Origin: Mytilus californianus
Taxonomy: Eukaryota; Mollusca; Bivalvia; Mytilida; Mytilidae
Reading direction: 5' to 3'
Length of the DNA stretch: 64,000 bases
NCBI RefSeq assembly: GCF_021869535.1
Contig: NW_026262701.1
Span: forward strand, 573,501-637,500
The position numbers and the translations under genes are program-made. The first letter of the stretch is position 1. The number at the start of each line of letters is the position of its first letter. The notes under the pieces are model-generated. The model was given only the letters and a program-made list of their open reading frames with translations. It was not told the DNA's origin and searched no databases. Positions 42,829-54,289 of this stretch are shown in pieces.

Positions 42829-43102
42829 AAAACAAGGAATTATTTGAATCTGGAATAATTTTGAATTCTGGAAAATTGATTAGAAATGTATGATGAAAAC
42901 TAACCCAACTAAATAGGGTTAGCCATGCGCGCATGGCTAAGGTTAATTTTACTTTCACTATCATTTCAGTATGAACTAACTAACCCCCCTTAGCCATGCG
43001 CACATGGCTAACCCTATTTAGTTGGGTTAGTTTTCATCATAAATTTCTCATCAATTTTCCAGAATTAAAAATTATTCCAGATTCAAACAATTCCTTGTTT
43101 AA
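42829..43102. mobile_element. Long near-perfect hairpin (foldback MITE, arms about 114 bp)
   Basis: The left arm (AAACAAGGAATTATTTGAAT ... CCCAACTAAATAGGGTTAGC, CATGCGCGCATGGCTAA) is the reverse complement of the right arm (TTAGCCATGCGCACATGGCT, AACCCTATTTAGTTGGG ... AATTCCTTGTTT) with few mismatches. The loop is about 45 bases. Each arm also contains its own small palindrome GCCATGCGCGCATGGC. Confidence 0.92.
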
Positions 43103-44514
43103 AGTGTATTTTTTCTTTCCCTTTCTCATTCATTTCTTAGTTTTTATTGGGTGGAAATGAAAGAAGAGAGCTAAAATAAATTTTTGGATATTGTATTTTA
43201 ACTGATTTTGATATGGAAAGAGTGATTAGGCCAGGTGCAAAAAGGTAATATTTACAGTTTTTGGAACATCTCTTGACTTGTCCATAGGGGTATGCATGTG
43301 TATTGGCTAAATTTGTAAGATGTAAAAGTGCAATCTTTCTGAACATGCTGAATGTTGGATATATTTTTTTCGACTAGTACTGTACATTACACACACAAGA
43401 ATTTGACAAAAAGACCAGGTGCAATTTTTTTAATGAGACAAAACATCATAAAGAACTAATAGAGGAATTTAATTGTGGTCTGGCCAGTTTGTGAAACTTC
43501 AATTTTTTGTCAGTCAGACCCAGGATGACAGAAATAAAATTTTGAACTTTTACTGGTCCTTCAAAAAATTTGATGGTATTTTATTCTTTAGATATTATGA
43601 CCTAATGTGTAAAATAAGATATTATGGTGGAAAAAAAATTAGAAAATTAAATTTAAATACAAAAATAAGTTTTCTCATTGTTTTCACTGGGTCAAGTTTG
43701 ATTCTGTCAGGAATATGATCAAATAAGTTAGAGGTTACAACAAATAATTATGAAGAAACTCACAAAAACACTATGGCCGAAGCCATTACTATGTGGTCAG
43801 TCAGGACATCATGAACACACGATTGTTCTTGGCCTTATCAATGTTCAAGTATAGAGCTGTTTTCATTTCACTGGTATGAACATCCTTTTCCCTCTTTAAA
43901 ACTTTAGTGCAGAGGCACAAGTATGGATTGTTTTTAACAGGGATTTTCCAACCCTCATTTTGGGTCAGAATTTGGGTCCCAATCCCAAAGAGAAATATAC
44001 TCTTTTTTCCCCAATTTTCAGCTCTAAAATTCCCAATCGTATATAGACATCGACACGAGATTTTGTTGGTGTCGTATCATGATTTTTTGTTACAAATCTC
44101 TTAAATCTTGTTTGTAATTCATGCAGTTATTCCAATCCTACTCAGATACAGGATTTTGCACCTGATGCCGTGTGCCCTTTCTATAAACGGACTCATTAAT
44201 TTTCCCTAAAGCTGACATTTCACAAACTTTTATTCCCATTTGCATGGGCCCTGGGCCCCTTCCCCTAAGCACTACTAAAATCACTGTTTTATCAGACATG
44301 GTATAAGTTGACATTTGTTAAAGAGTTTGCATTGGTGCCAGTCTGCAGTGGTACAAGTTTCCAAATTTTTGAAAAAGTAAATGTTTCCAAAAATATTCCC
44401 CCTAAAATCACAATTAAAAAGTTGAATTTTGTCCACAGGGGTATTTTAAGTTAGGCCAACATTTTTTAATTATCTGTTTTACAAACCTGCCGACCGCATA
44501 TTCCCGAAAATGGA
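43103..44514. other. Intergenic; one dispersed repeat, no gene
   Basis: Bases about 43930-44110 (GGGATTTTCCAACCCTCATT, TTGGGTCCCAATCCCAAAG) belong to a dispersed family with a second piece at about 48420-48545. The 81-residue frame at 43473-43718 has no recognisable feature. Confidence 0.5.
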
Positions 44515-46475
44515 AATAAAATGCTTCGCTGAGCGCAGCCTGATACAACAGCTGAGGTCGAACCCTGAACAGTTGGTGCAAGTTTGGACAAAATATTCAA
44601 GCTTGATACTGTCTGAATTTGGATTGTGATCAAATTTTTGACATAATATAGGTTTCTGACACAAAATAAATGTGGTGAAAAATCTTTAAAAGGAGTACGT
44701 CCGGTAAGGGCCGATTTTGGCCTCAAAATTCAGGTTCATCTGATGAAAGATTTTGGACACTTTTTAAACTTAAGTGTCTACTCACCTAATTTTTCAAATT
44801 TTCAATCAGTTTATGTAAAAGATTTGAACTGATTTAGTCATTAAAGACCCTCAAATTCAAGCTTATAAATGAAAAATCTATCAAATATGCCATAATATGC
44901 AACTTTTCATATGGTTTTTGTCAAAAATGAAAGTGGCCGCATCCGTGTTCATTCTCAACCTTTATATATGTTATGTATTATCATCAAATACAACTTACAT
45001 TTAAATATTAAGAATGAACACAAATGCGGCCACTTCAATTTCAGATGAAAACCGTCTAAAAATTAACCAAAATGCAAAAATTTCGAAGATTTTCAGTAAT
45101 TTAGCATGACTTAATGATGCTAGTGGCCGATACATGTGTATTGTATTGTCAAAAACAGCCCATATTTATGTAACAGAAGTATTCTTCTTTTTTCCAATAA
45201 ATAGCTAAAATTCACATTTCAACAATTTTGTAAAACTGCTATATTTTGGGGCCAAAAAGGGGTCTTACTGGGCCTACTCCTTTGAAATGGGTTGAAATAT
45301 TTGTATTAATTTTCAATTGAAGATTTCTTGAAATTGCACAATACTGTGCAATTGGATATTTCTTGCTATTGTGCAATACTATGCAATTGAAGATGTCTGG
45401 CTATTGGGCACTATTGTGCTATTGTGCAATACTGTGCAATTGGATATTTCTTGCTATTCTGCAATACTGTGCAATTGGATATTTCTTGCTATTCTGCAAT
45501 ACTGTGCAATTGAAGATTTCTTGCTATTGTGCAATACTGTGCAATTGAAGATTTCTTGCTATTCTGCAATACTGTGCAATTGAAGATTTCTTGCTATTGT
45601 GCAATATTATGCTATTGCACAATACTATGCAATTGAAGATTTCCTGCTATTGCGCAATAGTGTGCTGTTGCACAATACTTCATATAATAATTTACACGTC
45701 ATGTTTTGTGTGTATCTCCTGCCATATAAGTATTTTTTGCTTTTAAATATGAATCAGAAATAATAAATGCAAAAATGGACAATTTTAAGAAAAAAAAAAA
45801 GAAAAATTATGAAAAAAAAAATCCCCCCCACCCCAATATTTTTTTACCCCCTTTTAGTAATTACCCCCAAACTCAATCCCAGCTTTCCCTTTGTGGTATG
45901 GTACCTTGCAGTACAATTTCAGAAAGATCCATACACTTAAACACAAGTTATTGTCTGGAAACTAGAAAAAATCTTATTTTTTACCCCTTTTTGGCCCCCA
46001 ATTCCTGAACATTTGGGGCAATTACCCCCAAACTCAATCCCAGCCTTCCATTTGTGGTATGGTACCTTGCATTACAATTTCAGAGAGATCCATACACATA
46101 AACAAGTTATTGTCTGGAAACAAAAAAAAAAATTTCAGAATATTTAGGGCAATTACCCCCAAACTCAATCCCAGCCTTCCTTTTGTGATATATATATATA
46201 TGGAACCTTGTGGTACAATTTCAGAAAGATCCATACACTTACACACAAGTTATTGTCCGGAAACAACAAAAATGCTTGTTTTTGGCCCCTTTTTAGCCCC
46301 CAATTCCTAAATTGTTGGTACCATAACCCAAAAAATCAATCCGAACCTTTCTTTTGTGGTATTGAACCTTCTGGTAAAATTTCATAGAGATCCATTCACT
46401 TTAACTCAAGTTATTGTCCGGAAACCAAATTTGTCTTTGGATGACGACGCAGACGAGGATGACTTCATACCAATG
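44515..46475 (-). mobile_element. ATACGACCGC element, copy 2, inverted and disrupted
   Basis: Reverse-complement counterpart of 22970-25050: GCGCAGCCTGATACAACAGC, TGAGGTCGAACCCTGAACAG, TTGG at the left, ~33-bp TGCAATTGAAGATTTCTTGC units at 45320-45665, four TTACCCCCAAACTCAATCCC units at 45845-46330, then GACGACGCAGACGAGGATGA and CGGTCATATAA near 46500. The ~117-bp units of copy 1 are absent, and an unrelated MITE sits at 44688-45283. Confidence 0.82.
44688..45283. mobile_element. MITE with AAAGGAGTA ends nested in ATACGACCGC copy 2
   Basis: The left end AAAGGAGTACGTCCGGTAAG, GGCCGATTTTGGCC pairs with the right end, GGCCAAAAAGGGGTCTTACT, GGGCCTACTCCTTT, as about 34-base imperfect inverted repeats. 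CACAAATGCGGCCACTT near 45015 faces a similar AAGTGGCCGCATCCGTG near 44932. No coding capacity. Confidence 0.82.
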
Positions 46476-46529
46476 TACGATGCAACAAAAAATTTGTTTG
46501 CGGTCATATAATAAAAATAAAAGAGAATG

Positions 46530-46930
46530 CTGTTAAATCTCCTTTTTATTATCGCCAAAATTTTGCGGTTGTGAAAATAAAATATCAACACTTTACCACG
46601 CTTTTCTTGCCGGAAACCAAATCTGGTTTCCCATTTTTTCCCCCCGGTAAGTTTGCTTGCGTAGAAATGTGCCGGGTACCAGTCGTAAATATTTAGCATG
46701 GCTGCTGAGGCTGAACACTGCATGGAAGGTCCCAGCTGCTTTTTTAAAATAATTGATTGATGGAAAAGAGACCATGAGAATACGAAATTGCAGACTCAGC
46801 CACACAGAGGGGGATATTTGTTTTGGATTATGCCGATGAATCGGCAACAGCACTATCTGTTAAAAAGTGCTTTGCCGACAAGGCTGAAACCGCAACTAAC
46901 ACCCCACTGTGGGTACTTAAAGAGTTCTGG
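46530..46930 (+). other. Possible short coding segments of an unknown gene
   Basis: ATGGCTGCTGAGGCTGAACA starts a short frame at 46698 in good context (MAAEAEHCMEGPSCFF, ends 46755). After an AG at about 46790 a second frame reads FVLDYADESATALSVKKCFA and on to LWVLKEFW then TAA (46925). Composition looks coding, but no donor-acceptor pair joins them convincingly and I recognise no family. It could equally be a dispersed repeat. Confidence 0.25.
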
Positions 46931-47232
46931 TAAGAAATATTTGAGTATAAGTTATTTTTTGATGGATTGAAATGACTTGCTGATGACTGCCATGTCCAAT
47001 TAGGAAACTGATCATGGGATGTGGTTAAAATGCCAATGAGACAGCAACCCTTAACCAAGTTTCTGACATCCAAACAATCTAGAGTGCACTCTTCAGTTTT
47101 CTATGCTGATAAACTTGAACTGAATGATTTTGACTACAATTTTTAATGCTGCCTATCTCGGGTATAAAACCCTTATGATACATGTTATAGGGATTAAACA
47201 TGTTCAGTTTATGTTGTCTTGATATGGTCTTA
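46931..47232. other. Intergenic; reversed family B scrap only
   Basis: GGGATGTGGTTAAAATGCCA, ATGAGACAGCAACCC at about 47014-47048 is a reversed family B 3' end. Nothing else is seen. Confidence 0.5.
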
Positions 47233-47237
47233 TACTG

Positions 47238-47731
47238 CAGTGATATTGTTTGCCTCAAATTACAGCCGAAATTCGGCTTTTTCCCCTAGAGAAAATTCCC
47301 AATTACTAAAAAAAATGGACTTAAAATTCCTCCCAAAAAGTTTTACATTTTCCCCAAACAGTGATGGCATTGGTAGTAATGATTGAAATATCGTATTCAT
47401 GTTATTATTTTGATATTAGAAAGCACTTTTGAGATCCGGTTATCTGATCAGAATCATCATGGTGTTTGTAACACATGTGGTTTTCAATGCATTAAGTACC
47501 ATCATTGCTTCTGTTTCTTTCCCCTCTTAGAAAAGTACCTTTCAGGTTGAAAATGTCTGACAACCAAAATATACATGAAAAAACAGTGCAAAAAAGACTG
47601 CAAAGGTCGGCAAAAAATCGGAAATGTGTTTAGAATAAAATATACAAATTTCCCAATTTCAATAAAAAATATGCATTTTTCCCAATAAAAAACGGTAGAG
47701 GTAGTTTTGAAAAAAGACAACAATATCACTG
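47238..47731. mobile_element. MITE with CAGTGATATTGTT ends
   Basis: Starts CAGTGATATTGTT and ends AACAATATCACTG, a 13-base perfect inverted repeat, flanked by TACTG on both sides (47233-47237 and 47732-47736). CAGTG termini recall hAT elements, but the flanking duplication seen is 5 rather than 8 bases. About 494 bases; internal sequence includes TTCCCAATTAC and TTTCCCAATTTC inverted tracts. No transposase. Confidence 0.75.
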
Positions 47732-48152
47732 TACTGCATCTAAAAACATCCATCATTGCAATAGTGTAAATCCAGATAAAATGAAATATAAGATAGAAAT
47801 GGACCAGGATCAAAGTCTACAATATTTTGCATAGGAAACCAGATTAAATCACACGCTTGCAAAGTTCACCCTATGGTCTTTCAAACTTGAAATTTCTTAT
47901 GCAGTAAGCTCTGAGTAGCCCAATCAAATATGCCAAAAGCAGTTTATTTAGTGTATGGTACAGAACAATGTCAAAAAAGCTTTACATCAACAACATTTTG
48001 TCTTAGGTGGAGTGTTGTTCCATTGGCAATCATACCATGAGCCTGTTCATTGGTTGTCGTCTGTTGATGTGGTTCATAAGTGTTTCTCATTTTTATCTGT
48101 ACGTGTAGAATCCTAAATAGGCTTTTTTACACGGTGGAGAAGAGCGCTGTTG

Positions 48153-48285
48153 TTATGGGCGGTGTTCCTGTAGAGCGGTCTTGACTGCCTCTACAGAATC
48201 AGCATGCACTACCTTATCTGGCAGCTGGTTCCAATTGATGATTGTTTTCACAAAGAATGAGTGTTTATATTGTTGCTTATTTTGC
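48153..48285 (-). pseudogene. LINE 3' fragment: last codons of a reverse transcriptase ORF
   Basis: On the minus strand QQYKHSFFVKTIINWNQLPD, KVVHADSVEAVKTALQEHRP then TAA. The YKxSFFxRTIxxWNxLP...VxxxSVExFK pattern is typical of the end of non-LTR retrotransposon polyproteins (recalled). The frame is closed upstream by a stop near 48287 and the RT core is absent. Confidence 0.7.
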
Positions 48286-48849
48286 TGTCTGGCAATTTAA
48301 GTCCTCTTGTGTTGTTTATTAAGAACTGTTTAATTATATTGTTTGCTTCACAATCAGCAATGTTCTTTTCGGTCTTGCTGGAGTGACAAACTTGTCGGCT
48401 GGCAGAGCCGGCACCAGACCCTCCAGTGTTTTTCCTTCCTTTATTTTGGGTCCGAATATCAGCCCTGTTCCCAATTAGAAAAACCCTATTTTTTTCCCAA
48501 ATGAACACGGAAAATTCCCAATTCAATCAAGTTGTAGCGGAAAGTTAATTGATTATTTTGTCGTTCGTATCATTTGGTTCAAAAATATAGGTTGTCGTAC
48601 TGTTCCCCAAGAAAAACAAGTCGATAGACAGATGATAATATTTCGAGAACCAGTTTAACTTAGTTCTGCATGGTTTATCTCAAAAAACCTGAAAAACGTG
48701 AATAACCATGATCTAAATTTTCAAAGGAACCAACTTTAATTCTATGAAAGATTGCTAGTATGGTTGATTTTTTTTCTTTAAATAATATAATTGAAAGTAT
48801 GATTACTATTAATTTCGATTAAAAAAACATAGAGCATTTTTCTAAATTT

Positions 48850-50015
48850 TAATTCTAAAACACATTGGTTTTCACACAATAACTTTAGTTTAAGTGAATG
48901 GATCTGTATGAAATGTTACCATCAGGTTCAATACCACAAAAGGAAGGTTGGGATTGATTTTGGGGGTTATGGTCCTAACAGTTCAGGAATTAGGGGCCAA
49001 AAAGAGGCCCAAAAAGGCATTTTTCTAGTTTCCAGACAATAACTTGTCTTTTAAGTGTATGGATCTCTCTGAAATTATACCACCAGTTTCCATACCTCAT
49101 AGGGATGGTTAGGATTGGCTTTGGGGGGGTTATGGCTCAAACCGTTTAGGAATTAGGGGCAAAAAAGGGGGAAAAACAAGGGTTTCCTGGTTAATGAACA
49201 ATTTAAAAGCAGTGTAAGGGAACTAATCCAAAAACAAAATTGTACAATGTTGGATTACCTCCCTTACACTGCTTTTAAATTATCTATTTAAGACTTTTAT
49301 CCACCATTTTCTACATAAGAAAATGCCTGTACCAAGTCAGGAGTATGACAGTTGTTATCCATTCGTTTGATGTGTTTGAACTTTTGATTTTGCCATTTGA
49401 TTGGGGACTTTCCTTTTTGAATTTTCCTCGGAGTTCAGTATTTTTGTGATTTTACTTATTATGATGTATTTAAATGGGTAATTATGGTTGCAAACTCCAT
49501 TGGTAATTTGAATTGAGATTATGACCATATCTTGAGGGAAAGAAATTTTTTTTGGAAAAAGGGGGGGGGGGGGGGGGAGAAATTGGGGGATGGGCAATTT
49601 TTTTCAGATTTCAGAAATTAAACAAAATTTCTTCACATATTTTTTTTTTTGAAAAAAAAGCCTTTAAGGGTGGGGGTTGGGGTGTTCAATACGCAACAGC
49701 ATAGTGTATTGCACAAAAGCAAAAAAAAAAAAAGGTTAATTTTAATTTTTTTTTGTGGGGGGTGGGGTGGGGTCAATTCGCACAGGCACAGTGTATTGCA
49801 CAAAAGCAAAAATTTAATATAAATTCAAATCATATAACCAATTCTAAGTTCTTTGACTACAGTTATTCTGTGTCAGAAACCTATTGTGTGTCAAATATTT
49901 AATTACAATCCAAATTCAGACCTGTATCAAGCGCGAATATTGTCATGATTGTGTCCATTTTTGCCCCAAATGTTCAGGGTTGGACCTCTGCAGTCGTATG
50001 CAGCTGCGCCCAGTA
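48850..50015 (+). mobile_element. ATACGACCGC element, copy 3 (5'-incomplete)
   Basis: CACATTGGTTTTCACACAAT, AACTTTAGTTTAAGTGAATG then ~160-bp units with GGAATTAGGGGCCAAAAAG, ending GTTCAGGGTTGGACCTCTGC, AGTCGTATGCAGCTGCGCCC. It contains a small hairpin MITE (49203-49283), a G-run (49561-49577) and purine-rich tracts. The ACGACCGC left terminus is missing. Confidence 0.78.
49203..49283. mobile_element. Small hairpin, TTTAAAAGCAGTGTAAGGGA
   Basis: AATTTAAAAGCAGTGTAAGG, GAACTAATCCA faces TGGATTACCTCCCTTACACT, GCTTTTAAATT; arms about 31 bases, loop about 20. It sits inside ATACGACCGC copy 3. Confidence 0.8.
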
Positions 50016-51136
50016 TAGATATTTATTACTTATGTTATAAACTGTAACAGCCTGTTCAAAATGGTCCATTAAAATTTATGAGGGTGCCCTTGGCCCATAG
50101 AGACAAAATCTTTCCAGATCGCTGCATACAGACTCTTACATTTGTTTAATGGAGACGATTAAAAATAACTAGAGGCTCTCAAGAGCCTGTGTCGCTCACC
50201 TGATTCTACTTTGGTTTTGGAAATCATGTAAAAATAGATTTAAAATCATAACAGATACCTAATAATGAGGGAGGCCAAATTTGGTTTAATATTGGTCCTG
50301 TAATTTAATAAAAAATCCTGGTGGCCATCTTGAACAGTAAATCGGCAACAAAGTAGCAACACTTAATCAGCACCTCATAAGAAACATTTATGCCATGTTT
50401 TGGTTTCATTCCATTCAGTGCACCTCTAGAAGCATTTGTATGTATTTCCCATAGGGTCTTATGTTAAAGGAAGTCCCCCCATTGGCGGCCATCATGGATG
50501 AAGGATCAGCTTCAAAGCAACAAAACTTAGTCAGCACCTCATAAGGAACATTCATGCCATGTTTGGTTTCAATCCATTCAGTATGTGGTTCTCTAAAAGA
50601 AGACATTTGTATGTATTGTCCATAGGGTCCTTTGTTAAACATTGTCCCAATCTGGCAGCCATCATGGATGAAGGATCAGCTTCAAAGTAACAACACTTGG
50701 TCAGCACCTCAAAAGGAACATGCATGCCATGTTTGGTTTCATTCCATTCAATGGTTCTCTAAAAGAAAACATTTGTACGCATTTCTCATAGGGTTCTATG
50801 TTAAACTAAGTCCTCTGCTGGCGGCCATCTTAGATTATGGATCGGCTTCACAGTAACAACATTTGGTCAGCACCTCATAAGGTACATTCTTGCCATGTTT
50901 GGTTTCATTGCATTCAGTGGTTCTCTAAAAGAAGACATTTGTATGTATTTCCCGTAGGGTCCTATGTTAAACTAAGTCCCCTGCTGGCTGCCATCTTGGA
51001 TGATGGATCAGCTTCAAAGTAACAACACTTGGTCAGCACCTCATAAGGAATATTTTTGCTATGTTTGGTTTCATTCCATTCAGTGGTTCTCTAAAAGAAG
51101 ACGTTTGTATGTATTTCCCATAGGGTCCCATGTTAA

Positions 51137-51770
51137 ACAGAGTTCGCGAAAATGGTCGGTCCTGTCTGTCCTGTCGGTCAAAATGAGGCTCGGACCAGTA
51201 TTTTGAAGGCTAGTGCCGGTCCCGATGACCGATGTAAAAACGGCCGTTGTAGTGCATATTTCGGCACTTATTTACATCGGTTATTAGATGTACCGCAACT
51301 GTTTCCAATAAGTGTTTACATCGGTTATCAGATGTACCCGCTGCCAATTTCCGGTACTGGTTTACGGATTTATTATAAACAAACCAAAGCGGCGATCTAC
51401 ACGTGGCCTACTAAATTTGTTCATAGAGCCATCCCTGGCAAACAATCGGCGATTGAACCCTACAATGGAGCAAACAAATACTGTAACAGCCGAGAAAGTG
51501 ATTCAGATGATGAAATGGATAGTGAAGATGACTTTAAATAAGAACAATCAGAAGACCTGAACTGGTCCTTCATTGTTAATTTGCCTGTGGGTGCGAAGAA
51601 TAAAACTAATATAAATAAAGTTATTTTTCGTTAAAATATGTTATTAATTTTATTTCAGGATAAAATTGACAGATTTTGGAGGACTGGCTGAAATTGTGTA
51701 GGACTGACAAATAATCATGCTTTGTCGGTCCCATGACCGACGGGTCAAAATAAGTTTTCGCGAACTCTGG
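51137..51770. mobile_element. piggyBac-like MITE with TTAA target duplication
   Basis: Terminal inverted repeats ACAGAGTTCGCGAAAA (left) and TTTTCGCGAACTCTGG (right), flanked by TTAA at 51133-51136 and 51771-51774. Removing the element plus one TTAA restores ATGTTAAACTAAGTCC, the sequence in neighbouring 166-bp units, so the insertion site is exact. TTAA duplication is characteristic of the piggyBac superfamily (established). Subterminal GGTCGGTCCTGTC and GTCGGTCCCATGACCGAC are also roughly inverted. 634 bases, no complete transposase. Confidence 0.88.
51152..51541 (+). pseudogene. 129-codon frame inside the TTAA element, acidic C-terminus
   Basis: Open from 51152 and ending SRESDSDDEMDSEDDFK then TAA at 51541, with AATAAA signals at about 51600-51620. 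The Ser/Asp/Glu-rich stretch resembles the acidic N-terminal region of piggyBac-type transposases, but no DDE core is present. It may be a residue of the parental transposase or a captured host fragment. Translation in vivo is unsupported. Confidence 0.3.
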
Positions 51771-52492
51771 TTAAACTAAGTCCCCCGCTGGCTGCCATCT
51801 TGGATGATGGATCAGCTTCAAAGTAACAACACTTGGTCAGCACCTCATAAGGAACATTCTTGCCATGTTTGGTTTCATTCCATTCAGTGGTTCTCTAAAA
51901 GAAGACGTTTGTATGTATTTCCCATAGGGTCCCATGTTAAACTAAGTCCCCTGCAGGCGGCCATCTTGGATTATGGATCGGCTTCACAGTAACAACACTT
52001 GGTCAGCACCTCATAAGGAACATTCTTGCCATGTTTGGTTTCATTCCATTCAGTGGTTCTCTAAAAGAAAACATTTGTATGTATTTCCCATAGGGTCCCA
52101 TGTTAAACTAAGTCCCCCGCTGGCGGCCATCTTGGATTATGGATCGGCTTCAAAGTAACAACACTCGATCAGCACCTCATAAGGAACATTCATATTATGT
52201 TTGGTTTCATTCCATTCAGTGGTTCTCTAAAAGAAGACATTTGTATGTATTTCCCATAGGGTCCTATGTTAAACTAAGTCCCCCGCTGGCGGCCATCTTG
52301 GATGATGGATCCGCTACAAAGTAACAACACTTGGTCAGCACCTCATAAGGAACATTCATGCCATGTTTGGTTTCATTCCATTCAGTGGTTCTCTAGAAGA
52401 AGTTCAAACTGTAAAAAGTTAACGCCGACGACGGACGCCAAGTGATGAGAAAAGCTCACTTGGCCCTTTGGGCCAGGTGAGCTAAAAATAAA

Positions 52493-54284
52493 GTTTTGTC
52501 TCTACATTTTATTAGCAAACCAGATAATTCATCATGTAAAACATCTGGAAATGCCCCAAATCACCTGATTTAGCTTCATTAATTTTAACACCTGTTGTTC
52601 AGTGGTTGTCGTTTGTTGACGTGGTTCATAAGTGTTTCTCGTTTCTCGTTTTTTATATAGATTAGACCGTTGGTTATCCTTTTCAATTGTTTTACACTAG
52701 TCATTTTGGGGCCCTTTTCAGCTTGCTGTTCGGTCTGAGTCAAGGCTCCGTGTTAAAGGCCGTACTTTGACCAATAACTGTTTACTTTTTACAAATTGTG
52801 ACTTGGAATTGGATGGAGAGTTGTCTCATTCAGTCATTGCCATTGCCATTGGCACTCATACCACATCTTCTTATTTCTATATAAAATGTATTATATATGT
52901 GTTTCTGCAAAAAAATATAATTATACTTACGTGTTGAACACTTGGCGAATCAAACTGTATATCAAAGTTAATTATTCAGCATCCTCATCATCTTATGTTT
53001 CACTGCTACTGCGAATGAAAAGGGCGGGAAATTAAAAATGACATAAAAGGTGTCCTCATAATCCGTGCATGTAACATAATTTATTCAATATTTTGATGAA
53101 AATGCAATTTTAATCACTTTTTTTTCTTTCGATATATAGTATATTTTGAGAGTATTTATTCACCTGGACCCGGTCAAATAGTAAAAATATAAATTGATAT
53201 AAATATGATTACCTGGTAAATAACTCGATACCTTTTTTAAGACGATTAGCATATAATTAACGTAGTTTATATGCCAATCTTCTTATTTTTGCCCCTTTTC
53301 AGTCCTTTAATATTATTTTCTGTTTTTGTTTATTATCTTTTGCATTTTTTTGCTATTTTTTATTTTTTCTATTTTCTATATTTGCTGAAAAAAAAAATAT
53401 GGAATGGACCTAAAATTCCACTAATATATTTAATCAAACTTCATTTACTTTTTTTTTCAAAGAATTTCCTTCAAATCTAGATTTTGATAAAGTAAACATT
53501 AAATATTTTATCAAATTATTTGATAAAATTGAGAATGGAAATGGGGAATGTGTCAAAGAGACAACAACTCGACCATAGAGCAGACAACAGCCGAAAGCCA
53601 CCAATGGGTCTGCTTATGAATTTCATTTGTAAAGTTTATAGTAAAATTTGTAACTGAACAATGTTTAGGTCATGCAGTGGCGGATCCAGAAATTTCCATA
53701 AGTGTTCTCTGAGACTTAAAACATCCTGATGCTGGATTTTTTTTATTGGCAACATGTTTCGTTCAGGATATGTGTTTTTCAAAAAACAATCGTTGACAAT
53801 ATTTCATTGTGAAATTTTGTTTATTCCAATATTTTACTGTGAAATACTGTCCATGAAAATATTTCTATATCTTATTATATCTTCCCCGAGAAATCATCTG
53901 CCATGAAATTGTGAGCGTTTCTGGATTTAAAAAAAAAATCATGAAAAGTATGTGTATTACCAAAAATGACTGCATATATTAATTATGCAGGTTTGTTTGT
54001 TATAATCAATCAAATAAAACACTTTAATGATATCATTATCCAAAATATTAAATGTTTATAACCTCCCTTTAAAAAAAATCATGACAATCCATCGATGAAA
54101 TATAGTGCGTGTTTTATTGGTCTCTTCTGTACATCTCCAGAATGTCTTCTGGTGAAGAGTACAAAAACATGAATTTGGACCTCTTCTGGAGATATTCTGT
54201 ATAAGAAGCAATAAAACAAAAATTAAATTTGCCGTCGAATATAGCAGAATTTTTTTTATATGTTGGATGACATAAATGAAATTT
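52493..54284. other. Intergenic; family B and retroelement-tail fragments
   Basis: A family B copy lies at about 52590-52880 (TCAGTGGTTGTCGTTTGTTG, TGAAT(T)GGATGGAGAGTTGTC). A reversed retroelement tail lies at about 53530-53612 (GAATGGAAATGGGGAATGTG, TCAAAGAGACAACAAC). CAGTGGCGGATCC at 53674 is one end of a MITE family seen at 9481. No gene is seen. Confidence 0.6.
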
Positions 54285-54289
54285 ACGAT

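Larger units (their letters stand above)
50170..52492 (+). mobile_element. AGAGGCTCT element, copy 2, with about nine 166-bp units
   Basis: Starts CTAGAGGCTCTCAAGAGCCT, GTGTCGCTCACCTGATT and ends AGTGATGAGAAAAGCTCACT, TGGCCCTTTGGGCCAGGTGA, GCTAAAAATAAAG, as at 32876-34565. The interior is an array of ~166-bp units (GGTCAGCACCTCATAAGGAA, CATTCATGCCATGTTTGGTT, TCATTCCATTCAGTGGTTCT ... GGCGGCCATCTTGGAT) at about 50370, 50533, 50703, 50869, 51035, 51838, 52005, 52170 and 52336. A TTAA-flanked MITE splits it at 51137-51770. The 61-75-residue frames are artefacts. Confidence 0.88.
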
